Shown: positions 36,479 to 47,108 of the stretch, piece by piece | Numbering within the stretch: position 1 is the first letter of the stretch | How the letters are laid out: each line of letters begins with the position of its first letter | Assembly (NCBI GenBank): GCA_037013495.1 | Contig: CM072806.1 | Coordinates: 16,103,001 to 16,167,000 of the forward strand | Source of the DNA: Hippophae tibetana | Lineage: Eukaryota > Streptophyta > Magnoliopsida > Rosales > Elaeagnaceae | Direction: 5' to 3' | Length of the DNA stretch: 64,000 bases | Program-made: the position numbers and the translations under genes | The notes under the pieces: generated by a model | The model's input: the letters and a program-made list of their open reading frames with translations, nothing else | The model's database searches: none | Told to the model about the DNA's origin: nothing

Positions 36479-36853
36479 AAAAGGGTTATGAGATACCTTA
36501 AGAGAACTATGTACCTTGGGTTACATTATAAAAAGTTTCCCACTTCTCTAGAAAGATACAACGATTCAGATTGGAACACTTTATTAGAAGACTCCAAAGC
36601 AACTAGTGGCTATATATTTAAAATAGCTGGTGGAGCTGTTTCTTGGATGTCTAAGAAATAGTCAATATTGGCTGAATCTACAATCGAGTCTGAAATTATA
36701 GCACTAACCACTACTAATGAAGAAGTAGGATGGCTAAGAAGTCTGTTAGTTGAGATCCCTTTATGGGAAAGACTGATACCAGTTGTCTTGATCCACATCG
36801 ATAGTACCACGACTATTGCAAAGATTCAGAACCGTTACTACAACGGCAAGAGA
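36479..36853 (+). pseudogene. Copia RNase H segment inside the 5' LTR
   Basis: It encodes the central 125 codons of copia RNase H: RVMRYLKRTMYLGL at the left, the DSDW aspartate, ESE with the catalytic glutamate, and HIDSTTT with the third acidic residue. A TAG at 36659-36661 breaks the frame where the other copy reads glutamine. The first ATG of the insert is at 36488-36490. The right end stops after the NRYYNGKR phrase, exactly where the element's internal pol resumes. Confidence 0.88.
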
Positions 36854-36966
36854 ACGACCTAGTCCTCGACTCAACCCAAGCAATTCATTCCAGGTTATCG
36901 GTAATATTGTTTCAACATTGTTTTAACAAACTTGTTTCAACAATTTTAAGACGAATTCTATCTGTC

Positions 36967-37550
36967 ATGACTACTGAAATGCTAACTGTTGATCTAAACA
37001 AACCATTCCGTTTTGAGGGACTACACTTTAAAAGATGGATACAAAAAATGTTATTTTTCTTAACTATGAAAAAATTTGTTTCTGCTCTTACTACTGAAAA
37101 ACCAATACAGTCTAATCCTCCTACTGAACCTACAACTAAGGATTTAGACACCTGGATGGAAAATGATTTTCTGTGCAAAAATTATATTCTTAATGGTTTA
37201 GCTGATGACTTGTATGATTATTATAACTGTGATAAGTCTGCTAAGGAAATTTGGGAAGCACTTCAAAAGAAGTACGACACTCAGGAAGCTGGAACTAAGA
37301 AGTATGTTGTCAGTAGATACATGAAGTTTCAAATGATTGATGGAAAATCAGTGGATCACACGAACTGTAGAAGATAGCACACGAAATAACTTCTGAAGGT
37401 ATGACTTTAGATGAACAATTTCAAGTAGTTGTTATAATAGATAAATTACCCCCTGCTTGGAAAGATTTTAAGAATACACTTAGGCATATAACTAAGGAAT
37501 TTTCTTTAGAAAGTCTTATAACCTGTTTAAGAATAGAAGAAGAAGCCTAA
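36967..37550 (+). pseudogene. Copia gag
   Basis: The start ATG at 36967 opens a 137-codon frame with NKPFRFEGLHFKRW near the start and LCKNYILNGLADDLYDYY in the middle, the usual gag body of this copia type. A frame break near 37370 interrupts it, and gag-like coding continues in another frame to about 37550, then a basic Asn/Lys-rich part to 37730. It would form the particle shell. It starts unusually close to the LTR. Confidence 0.75.
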
Positions 37551-37739
37551 AAGCAAGACCAAAGAGATGAAGTACTCGTAGTCTCAAATAACAGTACCAA
37601 TAAGAAACCCTCCTCTACAATTCTGAAACCTAAAGGTAGAAATATGAAAACTCATAATCGTAATAATAACCAAAACTATAACCACCAAAATAGAAATAGA
37701 AACTATCCTCCCCAGAATGGACCTTAACCTCCTTAAGGA

Positions 37740-38101
37740 ATAACACATTCATGTGTTATAGTTGTAACAGACCTATCCACTTGGCTAGGAACTGCCGGAA
37801 CGAGAATCGTCCTGCCCCACAGGCGAACCTTATCGAAGATTAACTTATTGCTATGATATCTTAAGTCAATTTTGTTGGTGGATCCGAGGGGTGGTGGGTG
37901 GACACCGGTGCTTCTCGCCATGTCTGCTATGATCGAGACATGTTCAAGTCCTATTCTGATTCTGAGGATAAGAAAGTGCTACTGGATGACTCCCACTCCA
38001 CTAAAGTTGCTGGTACTGGTGAGGTGGTATTGAAGTTTACCTCTAGAAAGACTGTCATCTTGAAGGATGTCCTGCATACTCCAAAGATGAGAAAGATTTA
38101 G
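37740..38101 (+). pseudogene. Copia gag zinc knuckle and protease
   Basis: A CYSCNRPIHLARNC-type zinc knuckle is followed by the protease active site WVDTGASRHVC (about 37898) and by LKDVLHTPKMRK at the end. A frame change follows at about 38101. Confidence 0.75.
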
Positions 38102-38211
38102 TTTCAGGCTATCTTCTTAACAAAGCTGGATTTACTCAAACTATAGGGGCTGATTTATATACTATAACTAAAAATAATATATTTTTTGGGAAAGGGTACG
38201 CCACTGATGAC

Positions 38212-38960
38212 ATGTTTATATTAAATGTTGAAATCAATAAAACCTCTTCTTTTGCTTATATGTTGACTTCTTTTAATATTTGGCATGCTAGACTTTGTCA
38301 TGTTAATAAATGTATAATGAAGAACATGAATACTTTGGAACTAATTCCTAAACTATCTTTGAATGATTTTGAAAAATGTAATTTTTGTAGTCAAGCTAAA
38401 ATAACCAAAACTTCCCATAAATCAGTAGTTAGAGAATCTGAACCTTTAGAATTAATACATTCTAACATATGTGAACTTGATGGAAATTTAACAAGAAATG
38501 GAAAACTCTATTTTATAACTTTTATAGATGACTGTTCAGATTACACTTATGTATATCTAATGAAAAATAAAAGTGAAGCGTTTGACATGTTTAAAATATT
38601 TATGACTGAGATTAAGAATCAACTTAACAGAAAAATAAAAAATATTTTGAAGTGATAGAGGCATTGAATATGATTCCAATATCTTCAATGATTTTTATAA
38701 AACACATGGAATCATTCATGAAAAAACTGCGCCTTATTCTCCTGAAATGAATTGTAAAGCTGAAAGAAAAAATAGAACTTTTACTGAATCAGTTGTTACA
38801 ATTTTATTAAACTCTGGTGCTGCTTCCCATTGTTGGGGAGAAATTTTATTAACTGATTGCTATGTGCTAAATAGAGTGCCTAAATCTATAAATAAAATTT
38901 CACCATATGAAATTTTGAAAAATAAGAAACCTAATTTAACTTATTTTAAAACTTAGGGTT
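38212..38960 (+). pseudogene. Copia integrase
   Basis: The zinc-binding HxxxH...CxxC (WHARLCHV to CNFCSQAK) is followed by the catalytic core with FIDDCSDYTYVY, a frame break near 38648 in an A/T run, then ERKNRT with the catalytic glutamate (38747-38956). Integrase inserts the cDNA and would generate the 5-bp ATAAC duplication seen here. Confidence 0.85.
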
Positions 38961-40294
38961 GTTTAGCCTATGTTAGGATTCGTGATCCTAAAAGAAATAA
39001 ACTTGCTAGTAGAGCATATGAGTGTGTATTCATAGGATACACTGTGAAAAGTAAAGCTTATAAATTCTATGACTTAAAAGATCATGTAGTTATAGAATCA
39101 AATGATGCTGACTTCTATGAACATAGATTTCCCTTTAAATTTAAAAATAGTGGGAGCTCATCTTCTAGTAGTTTACCCATAACTAGAACTAGTGAACAAA
39201 ATGAAGAATTAAACCCTGAAATTAGAAGAAGTAAATGAGTTTGAACCATTAAGGATTTTGGGTCTGATTTTTATGCTTATACCTTAGAGGAAGATCCCCA
39301 AAATCTTAAAGAAGCATTATCTTCTTTAGATGCCAACTTATGGGAAGGAGCCATAAATGATGAAATGGACTCACTTGAGTATAATAAGACTTGGCATTTA
39401 GTTGACTTAACTACTGGTTGCAAAACCATTGGATGTAAATGGATACTAAAAAAGAAATTAAAACCCTATGGTACTATTGAAAAGTACAAAGCTCGTCTTG
39501 TAGTTAAAGGGTATAGGCAAAGGGAAAATATAGATTTCTTTGATACCTTTTCACTAGTCACACGAATAACTTTCATACGCGTACTTTTTTCTCTTGTTGT
39601 TATCCATGATTTAGTAGTACATCAAATGGATGTTAAAACTGCTTCCTTAAATAGTGATTTAGAAGAAGAAATTTATATGGATCAACCTGAAGGTTTTGTT
39701 ATCTCAGATCAAGAAAATAAAGTTTGTAAACTAGATAAATCTCTTATGGTCTAAAACAAGCACCTAAGCAATGACATGAAAAATTTGATAATCTAGTTAT
39801 CTCGCATGGATTCAAAATAAATGAAAGTAACAAATGCATTTATTATAAATTAGCAAATAATATTTTCACTATTATATGTTTATATGTGGATGACATGCTT
39901 ATTTTTGGATCAAATATTTATGTTGTGAATAATGTGAAAACTTTGTTAAGTGCTAATTTTGATATGAAAGATCTCGGAGAAGCGAGTGTAATCCTTGGTA
40001 TAAAGATAACTAGGTCTAAAAAGGGAATTTCTCTAGATCAATCTCACTACATTGAGAAGATCTTAAAGAAATATAATTACTTTAACTGTAAACCTGTATG
40101 TACTCCTTATGATCCTAGTGTAAAGTTGTCCAAGAACACTGAAGACGGTGTTAGACAAACTGAGTATGCGAGCATCATTGGTAGCTTACGTTACGTTACT
40201 AATTGCACTAGACCAGACATAGCTTATGTTGTGAGACTACTATGTAGGTTTACCAGTAGACCTAGTGTAGAGTATTGAAATGCTATTGAAAGGG
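38961..40294 (+). pseudogene. Copia integrase tail and reverse transcriptase
   Basis: Post-integrase GCLAYVRIRDP and FIGYTVKSKAYKFYD are followed by RT from 39365 (GCKWILKKKLKPYGT, KARLVVKGY, HQMDVKTASLN), a frame change at about 39750, the catalytic YVDDML (about 39884) and the end of RT/connection with SIIGSLRYVTNCTRPDIAY (to 40278). The next residues (NAIERE, after a stop replacing tryptophan) lead straight into the deletion point at 40294. Confidence 0.88.
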
Positions 40295-40470
40295 AGTGAG
40301 ACGACAGATACGTCATAAGCATAGTACACTTAGAGAATTTCTCTCTACTAGAGCTGTAAGAGTGGATCATGTACGTTCTAATGAAAATTTGGCAGATTCT
40401 TTGACGAAAGGATTACCAAGAAAGAAGGTTTTCAAAACCTCAAAAGGAATGAGATTAATGCCCTTAGAAT
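40295..40470 (+). pseudogene. RNase H C-terminal tail, joined to RT by deletion of the RNase H core
   Basis: From about 40297 the frame reads RRQIRHKHSTLREFLSTRA and on to ENLADSLTKGL, the usual last 55-60 residues of copia pol. The 125 codons expected before it are missing; that same segment is the one found in both LTRs. Ends at TGA 40470-40472. Confidence 0.85.
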
Positions 40471-41036
40471 GAAGAGTCACTTGTGATGGAAACCCAACTT
40501 ATAGATTGGAGATCCCAAGAAATAAGTTCAAAGGGTAATAACAAGTCATAAAGTGATATGAGATGTATCATGCTATTTTCAAATCCCATTCTATATTGTT
40601 AGAAGCATGAAGTCCTGAAGCGATAGAAAAGGATGAGTTAATTTTTAAACTCTTAATGAGTTCTATACTTTATGTGGAGTGGAGTACATAGCTACATGAG
40701 TGCTCTTGACAGACTCACCTATGTCAATGTGGAAGTGAGGCTACTTCCTATGAAAAAAATTTGGGCAAAAATTTACTAGAGCGTTCACTATACTGGGATA
40801 CACGTGCATGGCCATAAAACATGGGTTTTTCGAACTACACCTTGGAAAGGTTGTGTGTGTGATGATTGTTAGAGATAGAGTTCAAAACTACGAGTTACTC
40901 TAGTATATTCTAAAGCATCAACGCTATGCAAAGGTTCAAGTCGATAGACACCTTTTTTACTTATGCACAATCTTATGATTTTAATTAATCGGTTGCTCGA
41001 TGAAAATTATTTTTATATAAAATTCAAGTAGGGGAT
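40471..41036 (+). other. 3' untranslated part of the copia element with polypurine tract
   Basis: Non-coding sequence between the end of pol and the 3' LTR. The polypurine tract AAGTAGGGGAT ends at 41036. Confidence 0.7.
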
Positions 41037-41344
41037 TGGTGGAAAAGATGAATTTTATAAAAAAAAAATTTAAAGCCTTGTCCCACATTGCTTTTTTACA
41101 TTATTTAAAAGAAGTATAAATAGTGAATAGTTGGCTATTGGGATTGGGCCCCAAGGGGTACCCACGTTTGTAGAAGGGGAGAGGACCTAGGAAAATGTGA
41201 TACCACACGAGCGCGCGTGCCGCCGCCGCTGTCCAACCGACCGACCGATCCGAGTCCGAGTGCGTGTGTGTGTATGCATGTGTGTGAGGTGAGGTGGCAT
41301 TTTATTTTTGGGAAAATTATTTTTTACAACCATTATTTCCTTTT

Positions 41345-41507
41345 ACTCAGAATGTGGCCGTTGTTTTCTTTTATCAAAAATGGTTGTTACTCTTCTTTAT
41401 TCAGAAAAATGATTGTTACTTGTCTTTACTCACAAAAATGTATGTTACTCGTCTTTACTCAGAAAATGACTGTTACTCTTCATTACTCAGAATTATTGTT
41501 ATGCTCT
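41345..41507 (+). repeat. U3 tandem repeats (3' LTR)
   Basis: Same six-unit array as at 36006-36168, with a few substitutions; the last unit has lost its CNGTTR core. Confidence 0.7.
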
Positions 41508-41560
41508 CCATCCCCAGACATTACCGTTATTATCATAATGGTCACACAGTTTCTGAAACC

Positions 41561-41568
41561 TATAAATA
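41561..41568 (+). promoter_or_regulatory. TATA box of the 3' LTR
   Basis: TATAAATA at the place equivalent to 36222. Confidence 0.6.
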
Positions 41569-41814
41569 AAGGGCCTCAGCTCTCAGTTTTAAAACAACAA
41601 TCTGCAATCTCATCTCCCTAAGGAAAAAAATTCTCTCTGCAATTCTAAGTTATTTTTTCAGTTTTCCGAGCAATAAATTTTTCAGGTGTAGCATTCCGGT
41701 CTTCATCAGTGCAGTGAAGTTCTGAGACAGAGAAAAAGATTCTAGGTTGTTTTATCCTGAAGACGACGGGGCTATGTTTGCTTGCACAAATTGAGCAGAG
41801 CTGTGAAACATCTT

Positions 41815-42189
41815 GAAAGGGTTATGAGATACCTTAAGAGAACTATGTACCTTGGGTTACATTATAAAAAGTTTCCCGCTGTTCTAGATGGATACAACAA
41901 CGCAGATTGGAACACTTTATTAGAAGACTCCAAAGCAACTAGTGGCTATATATTTAACATATCTGGTGGAGCTGTTTCTTGGAAGTCTAAGAAACAAACA
42001 ATATTGGCTCAATCTACAATGGAGTCTGAAATGATAGCACTAGCCACTTCTAGTGAAGAAGCAGACTGGCTAAGAAGTTTGTTAGTTGAGATCCCTTTTT
42101 GGGAAAAACCGATACCAACTGTCTTGATCCACAACAATAGTACCGCGGCTATTGCAAAGATTCAGAATCGTTACTACAACGACAAGAGA
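41815..42189 (+). pseudogene. Copia RNase H segment inside the 3' LTR, open reading frame kept
   Basis: Same 125-codon piece as 36479-36853 but without an internal stop. From its first ATG (41824-41826) the frame stays open to TAG 42196-42198, 124 residues. The first two catalytic positions are kept (ADW, ESE); the third acidic residue is asparagine (HNNSTAA), so the domain would probably be inactive. The coding similarity to an RNase H core is clear. Confidence 0.85.
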
Positions 42190-42264
42190 GCGACATAGTC
42201 CGCGACTCAACCCAAGCAGTTCATTCCAAGTTATCGGTAATATTGCTTCAACACTGTTTTAACA

Positions 42265-42269
42265 ATAAC
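42265..42269. repeat. Target-site duplication ATAAC (right copy)
   Basis: Exact match to 35717-35721. Confidence 0.85.
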
Positions 42270-45200
42270 TTTGTAAATTACATTCAAAACTCATAGATGT
42301 AAGTTTAATTAGTCGTATTAGTTGGTACGTCCACTTTAGGTAGGAGAACATGGTGTGTCTAATTGATTGAAGTAGTTTATTTGCATGTACAACATCACCG
42401 TGAACAATATCAAGTATGTTTTAAAAAAATAAAAAAATAAAAGGAAACTGAACTAAGTTTAACGATACCACACCACTCCAACTACAAGCTCTATTATTCT
42501 GTATTATAAACTCTATTTTTTTAAAGTTGAATTATGTTGTTTTTAATCTCTTAAGAAATATCAAAATCATTGTATTGTTTTTGTTAGACAATTAGCTTAC
42601 CATTATCAATTTGAAACCTCATTTTGAGTTGATGTTAGTGGATTGTCTTATTGCATTCGAATTCTTCTCCACATGTACTTCAAAATATTATATCGACAAG
42701 TTTAAAACTGCATTTGAGAGAATAATATATTGATCTAAAAGGTCACCCAATGAGGTAAAGAAACTAAACAAATAAAAAGGATATGTGCTTGATTTGATTT
42801 GTGATAAGTCTTAAAAGGAATGTTCAATCTAATTGGAATAGCATCTTTATCACAAGTCAGATGAATACTCGAGTTGAATTAGAATTAAAACTTGTCACAT
42901 GAGTGCATATAATTGACTCATATGTCTTCTTAGTTTTAATAGACGAATACCAGATTTTTTGAGAAAACAATCCAAAATGTCTCCCACAATATAGGCCTTG
43001 TGTTCTCGACAATTTTCCTTGTTTGCTCGAGTTAGATTCATGGCGTTTATAAGTTATTGGTCTCAAACTATTGTATCTTAATAGATAGATGTCCACTGAA
43101 CCTCAAGCACCTACACGAGAGGGCAAATATCTTTTTAAGGTCTCTATGTGAAACATAGGGGTTGAGTATCTCTAAACCTTTGTTTATGAAAAAAAATCAC
43201 TTTGCTCTTCAATTTTATTGATATTTTCTGCTATTAAATTATTCGAATGTGATTTAATGGTTTTATTTTCAATTATATATTTTGACATTATTAATATTTT
43301 AGATAACTTTACTTCTATATGTTATATCCATCTTGTTTGATCAAAATAAAAAAAAATAGACAATTTGTCTATTTTATAAATTTATTATTTACCACCTTTT
43401 TCTGTTCTAAATAATTTATCATTTATAGTGTTTATATGTTAAATAAAAAAGGATTCTTCTTTTAAATTTGGAACAATATTTTTTTATTTATAACTCATTA
43501 TCACATTAATGTTGTTAGTTTTCCTATAGTCTTTGTTTTTATAATTCAAGTTATATTGTGTACATATTAGTAGTAAACTAGCCATCTAAAATGCAAAATT
43601 ACTAATTAATATGGCATATTAAAGTATAGTTAACATATTTTTACTATTACTACTACTACTATCATTTTGCATTTTGCATTTCATATTATTTATGTCAAGA
43701 TCGGAGGGGATCAATCTATATACAAATGACATGTTCATAATTATATAGATAATTATTCTTACACAATTACATTACATGGAGTGTTTATATATTACATTAC
43801 ATCCCAATTAGATTAACAACTCTTTAACACCCTTCTTCATCTAGCACATCAACTACGAATGTAATAATAGTTTATGTTTATATATAATAATGCTTCATGT
43901 CAACAATACCTTTTAGATTAATTTTTTGGTTTTAATGAATTTGATGTTTAGTAATTATTATAAGTCTTGCATGCATTTTTTATTTCGTTTACTAATTTTT
44001 TGTAAATATATTAGCATTTATATTGTATTTTAGGGTCATTTCCCTAATTGTGCCTACTTTTTTTTTTTTATAAATGAAATTTGTCATTGTATCTCAAGGT
44101 ATAACATTTATTAGAATTCTACAACTAAAAATTTAAATTTAAATTTTTAAGGTAATATTTCACATATTTTAGCTACTCAATCTAAATTGCTTTTTTTACC
44201 AAAAAAGTACTTAATGTATACAATTTTGTAAGTAAGCATGTTGAATTAGCATCTTGTTTTGATTTTAACTGTATTATTTCCTTAATTCACATTGTGATGC
44301 TTATTTGTCTGAGTTGGAATAGAGTTTGCAAAAATATTTTAAGGGTTTTCGTGTCCCCTTGTACATCCATGATACCTATATGAGTCAAAAGTTCAATTCA
44401 CATGTGTATAATTGTTCTGACGTATGGAACTCTCATTTGCTATTTTTGATTAAAATGTTTAAAAATATCACTTGTCAACTTGAACATATAATAGAAACAA
44501 TAAAAAAATTAAAACGTCCAAAATAGTGTAGTAATATTTGTTATTGATATCATTTTCAAAGTAATTAAAACTCTTCAACGATGACACCAAAAACTTAACA
44601 TGCTAACCTTAAGTGAATGGATCATGCAAGTAGTATAGTGTATTTTTAAGTATGGATATTGATCCCACATTAATTTTAATTTCTTTACAATTGAGTGACA
44701 ATTTCAATATTACTAATACTATTTGGATAGTGAATTCAAATTTGGTGTCATGAAATCAAATAGTGGAGACTAAGTTGTGAGATTATTAGGCCTATAAGGT
44801 TTTATTTTAAGAGATAATATTTCTTTTACTCTTTTAAAGGCTTTCCCTATGATTCTAAATTGTTAGATAATCACTATGGATTTTGTATTGAATGTTAAGA
44901 TTTAAAAAAATCAAATGAAGTCTCATTTACTTATTTTCATTAATTTGATTAAATAATTTTAGTAAAAATTGAAAGTATATGCCTATTTTCATTTCATGCC
45001 TCACTTCTAATCCATTATGATGCATTTGAGGTTCCCTTAGAAAAAAAGAAGTAAAGAAGCTATAATAACTACTCACCATAAATACTATATATACACATGG
45101 GTCTATTTCTTAAAAAAATAGTATAAAAAAATACTATGATCCTAAAATGTTAGAAGTAATGATATGACTATTGTAAGATAGTAGAAAATAACCTCTTGAA

Positions 45201-45479
45201 GTCAAATACATTTTTATTCATCTATAGACACATACTTGATATTAGTTACTTAATGAGTTTATTGGAGTATAAGATGAGAAAATATGATGTCTTCTTAATC
45301 CTAACATTTGATTCAATTCAAGAGATCTATTTATGCACATTTTAGCCTTTTTTTGTATATAAACATACGCAAACCTATTTGTTTTCTTCTTTATATAATT
45401 TTTGTTTACATATATGTTATTGAATACTTGAATCCATAGGATCAGTCTGATATAAAGAGTATATCTTGTGAGTTTTAGA
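42270..45479. other. AT-rich spacer
   Basis: No gene, RNA gene or transposon domain recognised. There are short homopolymer runs and a few TAC repeats near 43650. The open frames at 42857-43096, 44326-44526 and 45242-45484 look like chance. Confidence 0.5.
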
Positions 45480-46260
45480 GTCAAAGCGAATTTAAATTCT
45501 TAAAACTAAGTTTGGGGGTGATAATGTTGATTTGTTTTGAGTAATGTGAGATGAATTTGTGATGTAAAATTGATTTGCATGCTTGTACTTGAGCTTTAAT
45601 TATGAATTGAAAAAAAACTAAAGCATAAACAATTTTGTTGATTTAAGTTTGTAGTTTTGTTTTTAATATTGTTATTTGTTTTTTTTAATATTTTTTGTTT
45701 AGGAACTAGAAAAATATAAGTTTGGGGGAATTGGATTAACATTATTTTAACTTATAAGATGCTATGCTTTTAAGCGTTAATATTATGTTTTATTTTAGGA
45801 TTATGTTGCTTTAGAAGGTATTTTTGTGTTTTATGGGTTAGTATGCTTTTGGAAGAATCTTGGAGTTAAATGAGAAAAAAGAGTAAAAACAAGGCAAGAA
45901 ATAGCAATTTGGATAAGTTGGAATGAACCACAATATCAAAAATCAAAAAACCAATGTGCATCGGTGCCTAGATTCATGCATGTTGCGACGAGGTGGTCTC
46001 GGCTAGTATTTGGTGATTCTGAAATCGCATCACAACATAGAAAAAAACATGTCGTGGCTCGAGTATTAAGATTGGCCAGAAACCCTCGTAAGCATACAAA
46101 ATGTGTTTTATCCAAAACCTTACATACAAATACATTGTTAACCCTTCTTAAACAATATCTAGCTACTTATAGTCGAATTTCTCCTTCCATTACACAGAAA
46201 TTAGAAAGAGCTCCCAATTGTGAAGTATTTTCAAGGATTTGAATATAGGGATCAAACAAT
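45480..46260 (+). other. Possible gypsy (Tat/Athila-like) 3' end and LTR remnant
   Basis: AAGTTTGGGGG, a polypurine-tract-like word often seen at the ends of these elements, occurs at about 45508 (followed at once by TGATAATG) and again at about 45718. A stretch at 45955-46060 with GCGACGAGGTGG and TCTCGGC resembles untranslated parts of such elements. No protein domain is present. Assigned by style only. Confidence 0.3.
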
Positions 46261-46670
46261 TCAAGGATTTGGGATCGCATTTCAAGAAGGGGTATTTTTA
46301 TTATCAGCTCTTACTTATCTCTATATTATGAACATGTCTTTTGTAATTGAATTAATTTTTGGTTAATTTAATTATGTTTTTCTAAATTTTGTATATTGGA
46401 TTTTAATTTTACTTCCATGATTAGAAAAATATTTTATGATTTTATTTAAATAAAAATTAATTTATTGCTTGTTCATGTTTTTCACATCTTTAATTATAAA
46501 TTAATGATGTATCAAATCTTGATTTATGATTAAATATAATATTTAAAATTAAGTATTAGACACATCATTTGTGCATAGATGTTCATTTATGACCAAGTGT
46601 CTAATTTAATTTCATTAGATGATTTATTTATTTATCTTAAGTTTATTAATTGATAGATTTTAAGCTTGAT

Positions 46671-47108
46671 AAAAAGTTATTAGTTAATTGAGAATTGTAG
46701 GACTTACTATAATCATTAGAATTTATAATTTCTCTTTTAACCGACACTTATTAAAATACTTATGATTGTTTCTTTTAGCTAATTAAGAAAATGATTTTAC
46801 ATTTTAAAACACGTGTCAATTCTTTTATAGATCGATCTAAAAATAAATTTATCATTAATCTACTAGTGATTCGTGTATTTAACAATAATAAAAAGTTATT
46901 AATTAATTGAAAATTATAGGGCTTACTATAATTATTAGAATTTATAATTTCTCTTTTAACCTACACTTATTAAAATTGCTTATGATTGTTTGTTTTAGCT
47001 AATTAAGAAAATGATTTTATATTTTAAAACACGTGTCAATTCTTTTATAGATCAATATAAAAATAAATTTATCATTAATCTACTAGTGATTGTGTATTTA
47101 ACAATAAT
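46671..47108. repeat. 219-bp tandem duplication
   Basis: 46671-46889 and 46890-47108 match over their whole length with scattered substitutions. Both hold ACACGTGTCAATTCTTTTAT and ATCATTAATCTACTAGTGAT words. AT-rich and non-coding. Confidence 0.88.

Larger units (their letters stand above)
35722..36928 (+). repeat. 5' LTR (1207 bp) containing an RNase H segment
   Basis: U3 carries 27-29 bp repeats (36006-36168) and a TATA box (36222). U5 begins as in the solo LTR at 2100-2561, switches to RNase H at 36479, returns to LTR text (CTAGTCCTCGACTCAACCC) at about 36859 and ends TTTTAACA. It aligns with 41037-42264 throughout. Confidence 0.88.
35722..42264 (+). mobile_element. Ty1/copia element with RNase H sequence relocated into both LTRs
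   Basis: A complete insertion bounded by ATAAC duplications, with LTRs of about 1.2 kb at 35722-36928 and 41037-42264, a polypurine tract (AAGTAGGGGAT) before the right LTR, and gag, protease, integrase and RT between. Each LTR holds a 375-bp RNase H segment in U5 (36479-36853 and 41815-42189). The internal pol jumps from the residues just before that segment to those just after it (40288-40300). No usual TGGTATCAGAGC primer site follows the 5' LTR; gag starts only 38 bp after it. The two LTRs are visibly diverged, so the insertion is old. Gag-pol has frameshifts and stops. Confidence 0.9.
41037..42264 (+). repeat. 3' LTR (1228 bp) containing an RNase H segment
   Basis: It starts TGGTGGAAAAG and ends GTTTTAACA. 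It matches the 5' LTR across U3 repeats (41345-41507), the TATA box (41561), R and U5, including the 375-bp insert at 41815-42189. A small expansion of a GT-rich word near 41262-41285 explains part of the length difference. Confidence 0.88.

Noticed and set aside
35722..36928. Idea that the RNase H at 36479-36853 is simply a second element inserted by chance after the LTR
   Set aside because: The same segment is at the same place in the 3' LTR, LTR sequence continues on both sides of it, and the outer ATAAC duplications enclose the whole unit.
45964..46242. A 92-codon plus-strand frame
   Set aside because: Looks like untranslated gypsy-type sequence; no domain and no upstream context.
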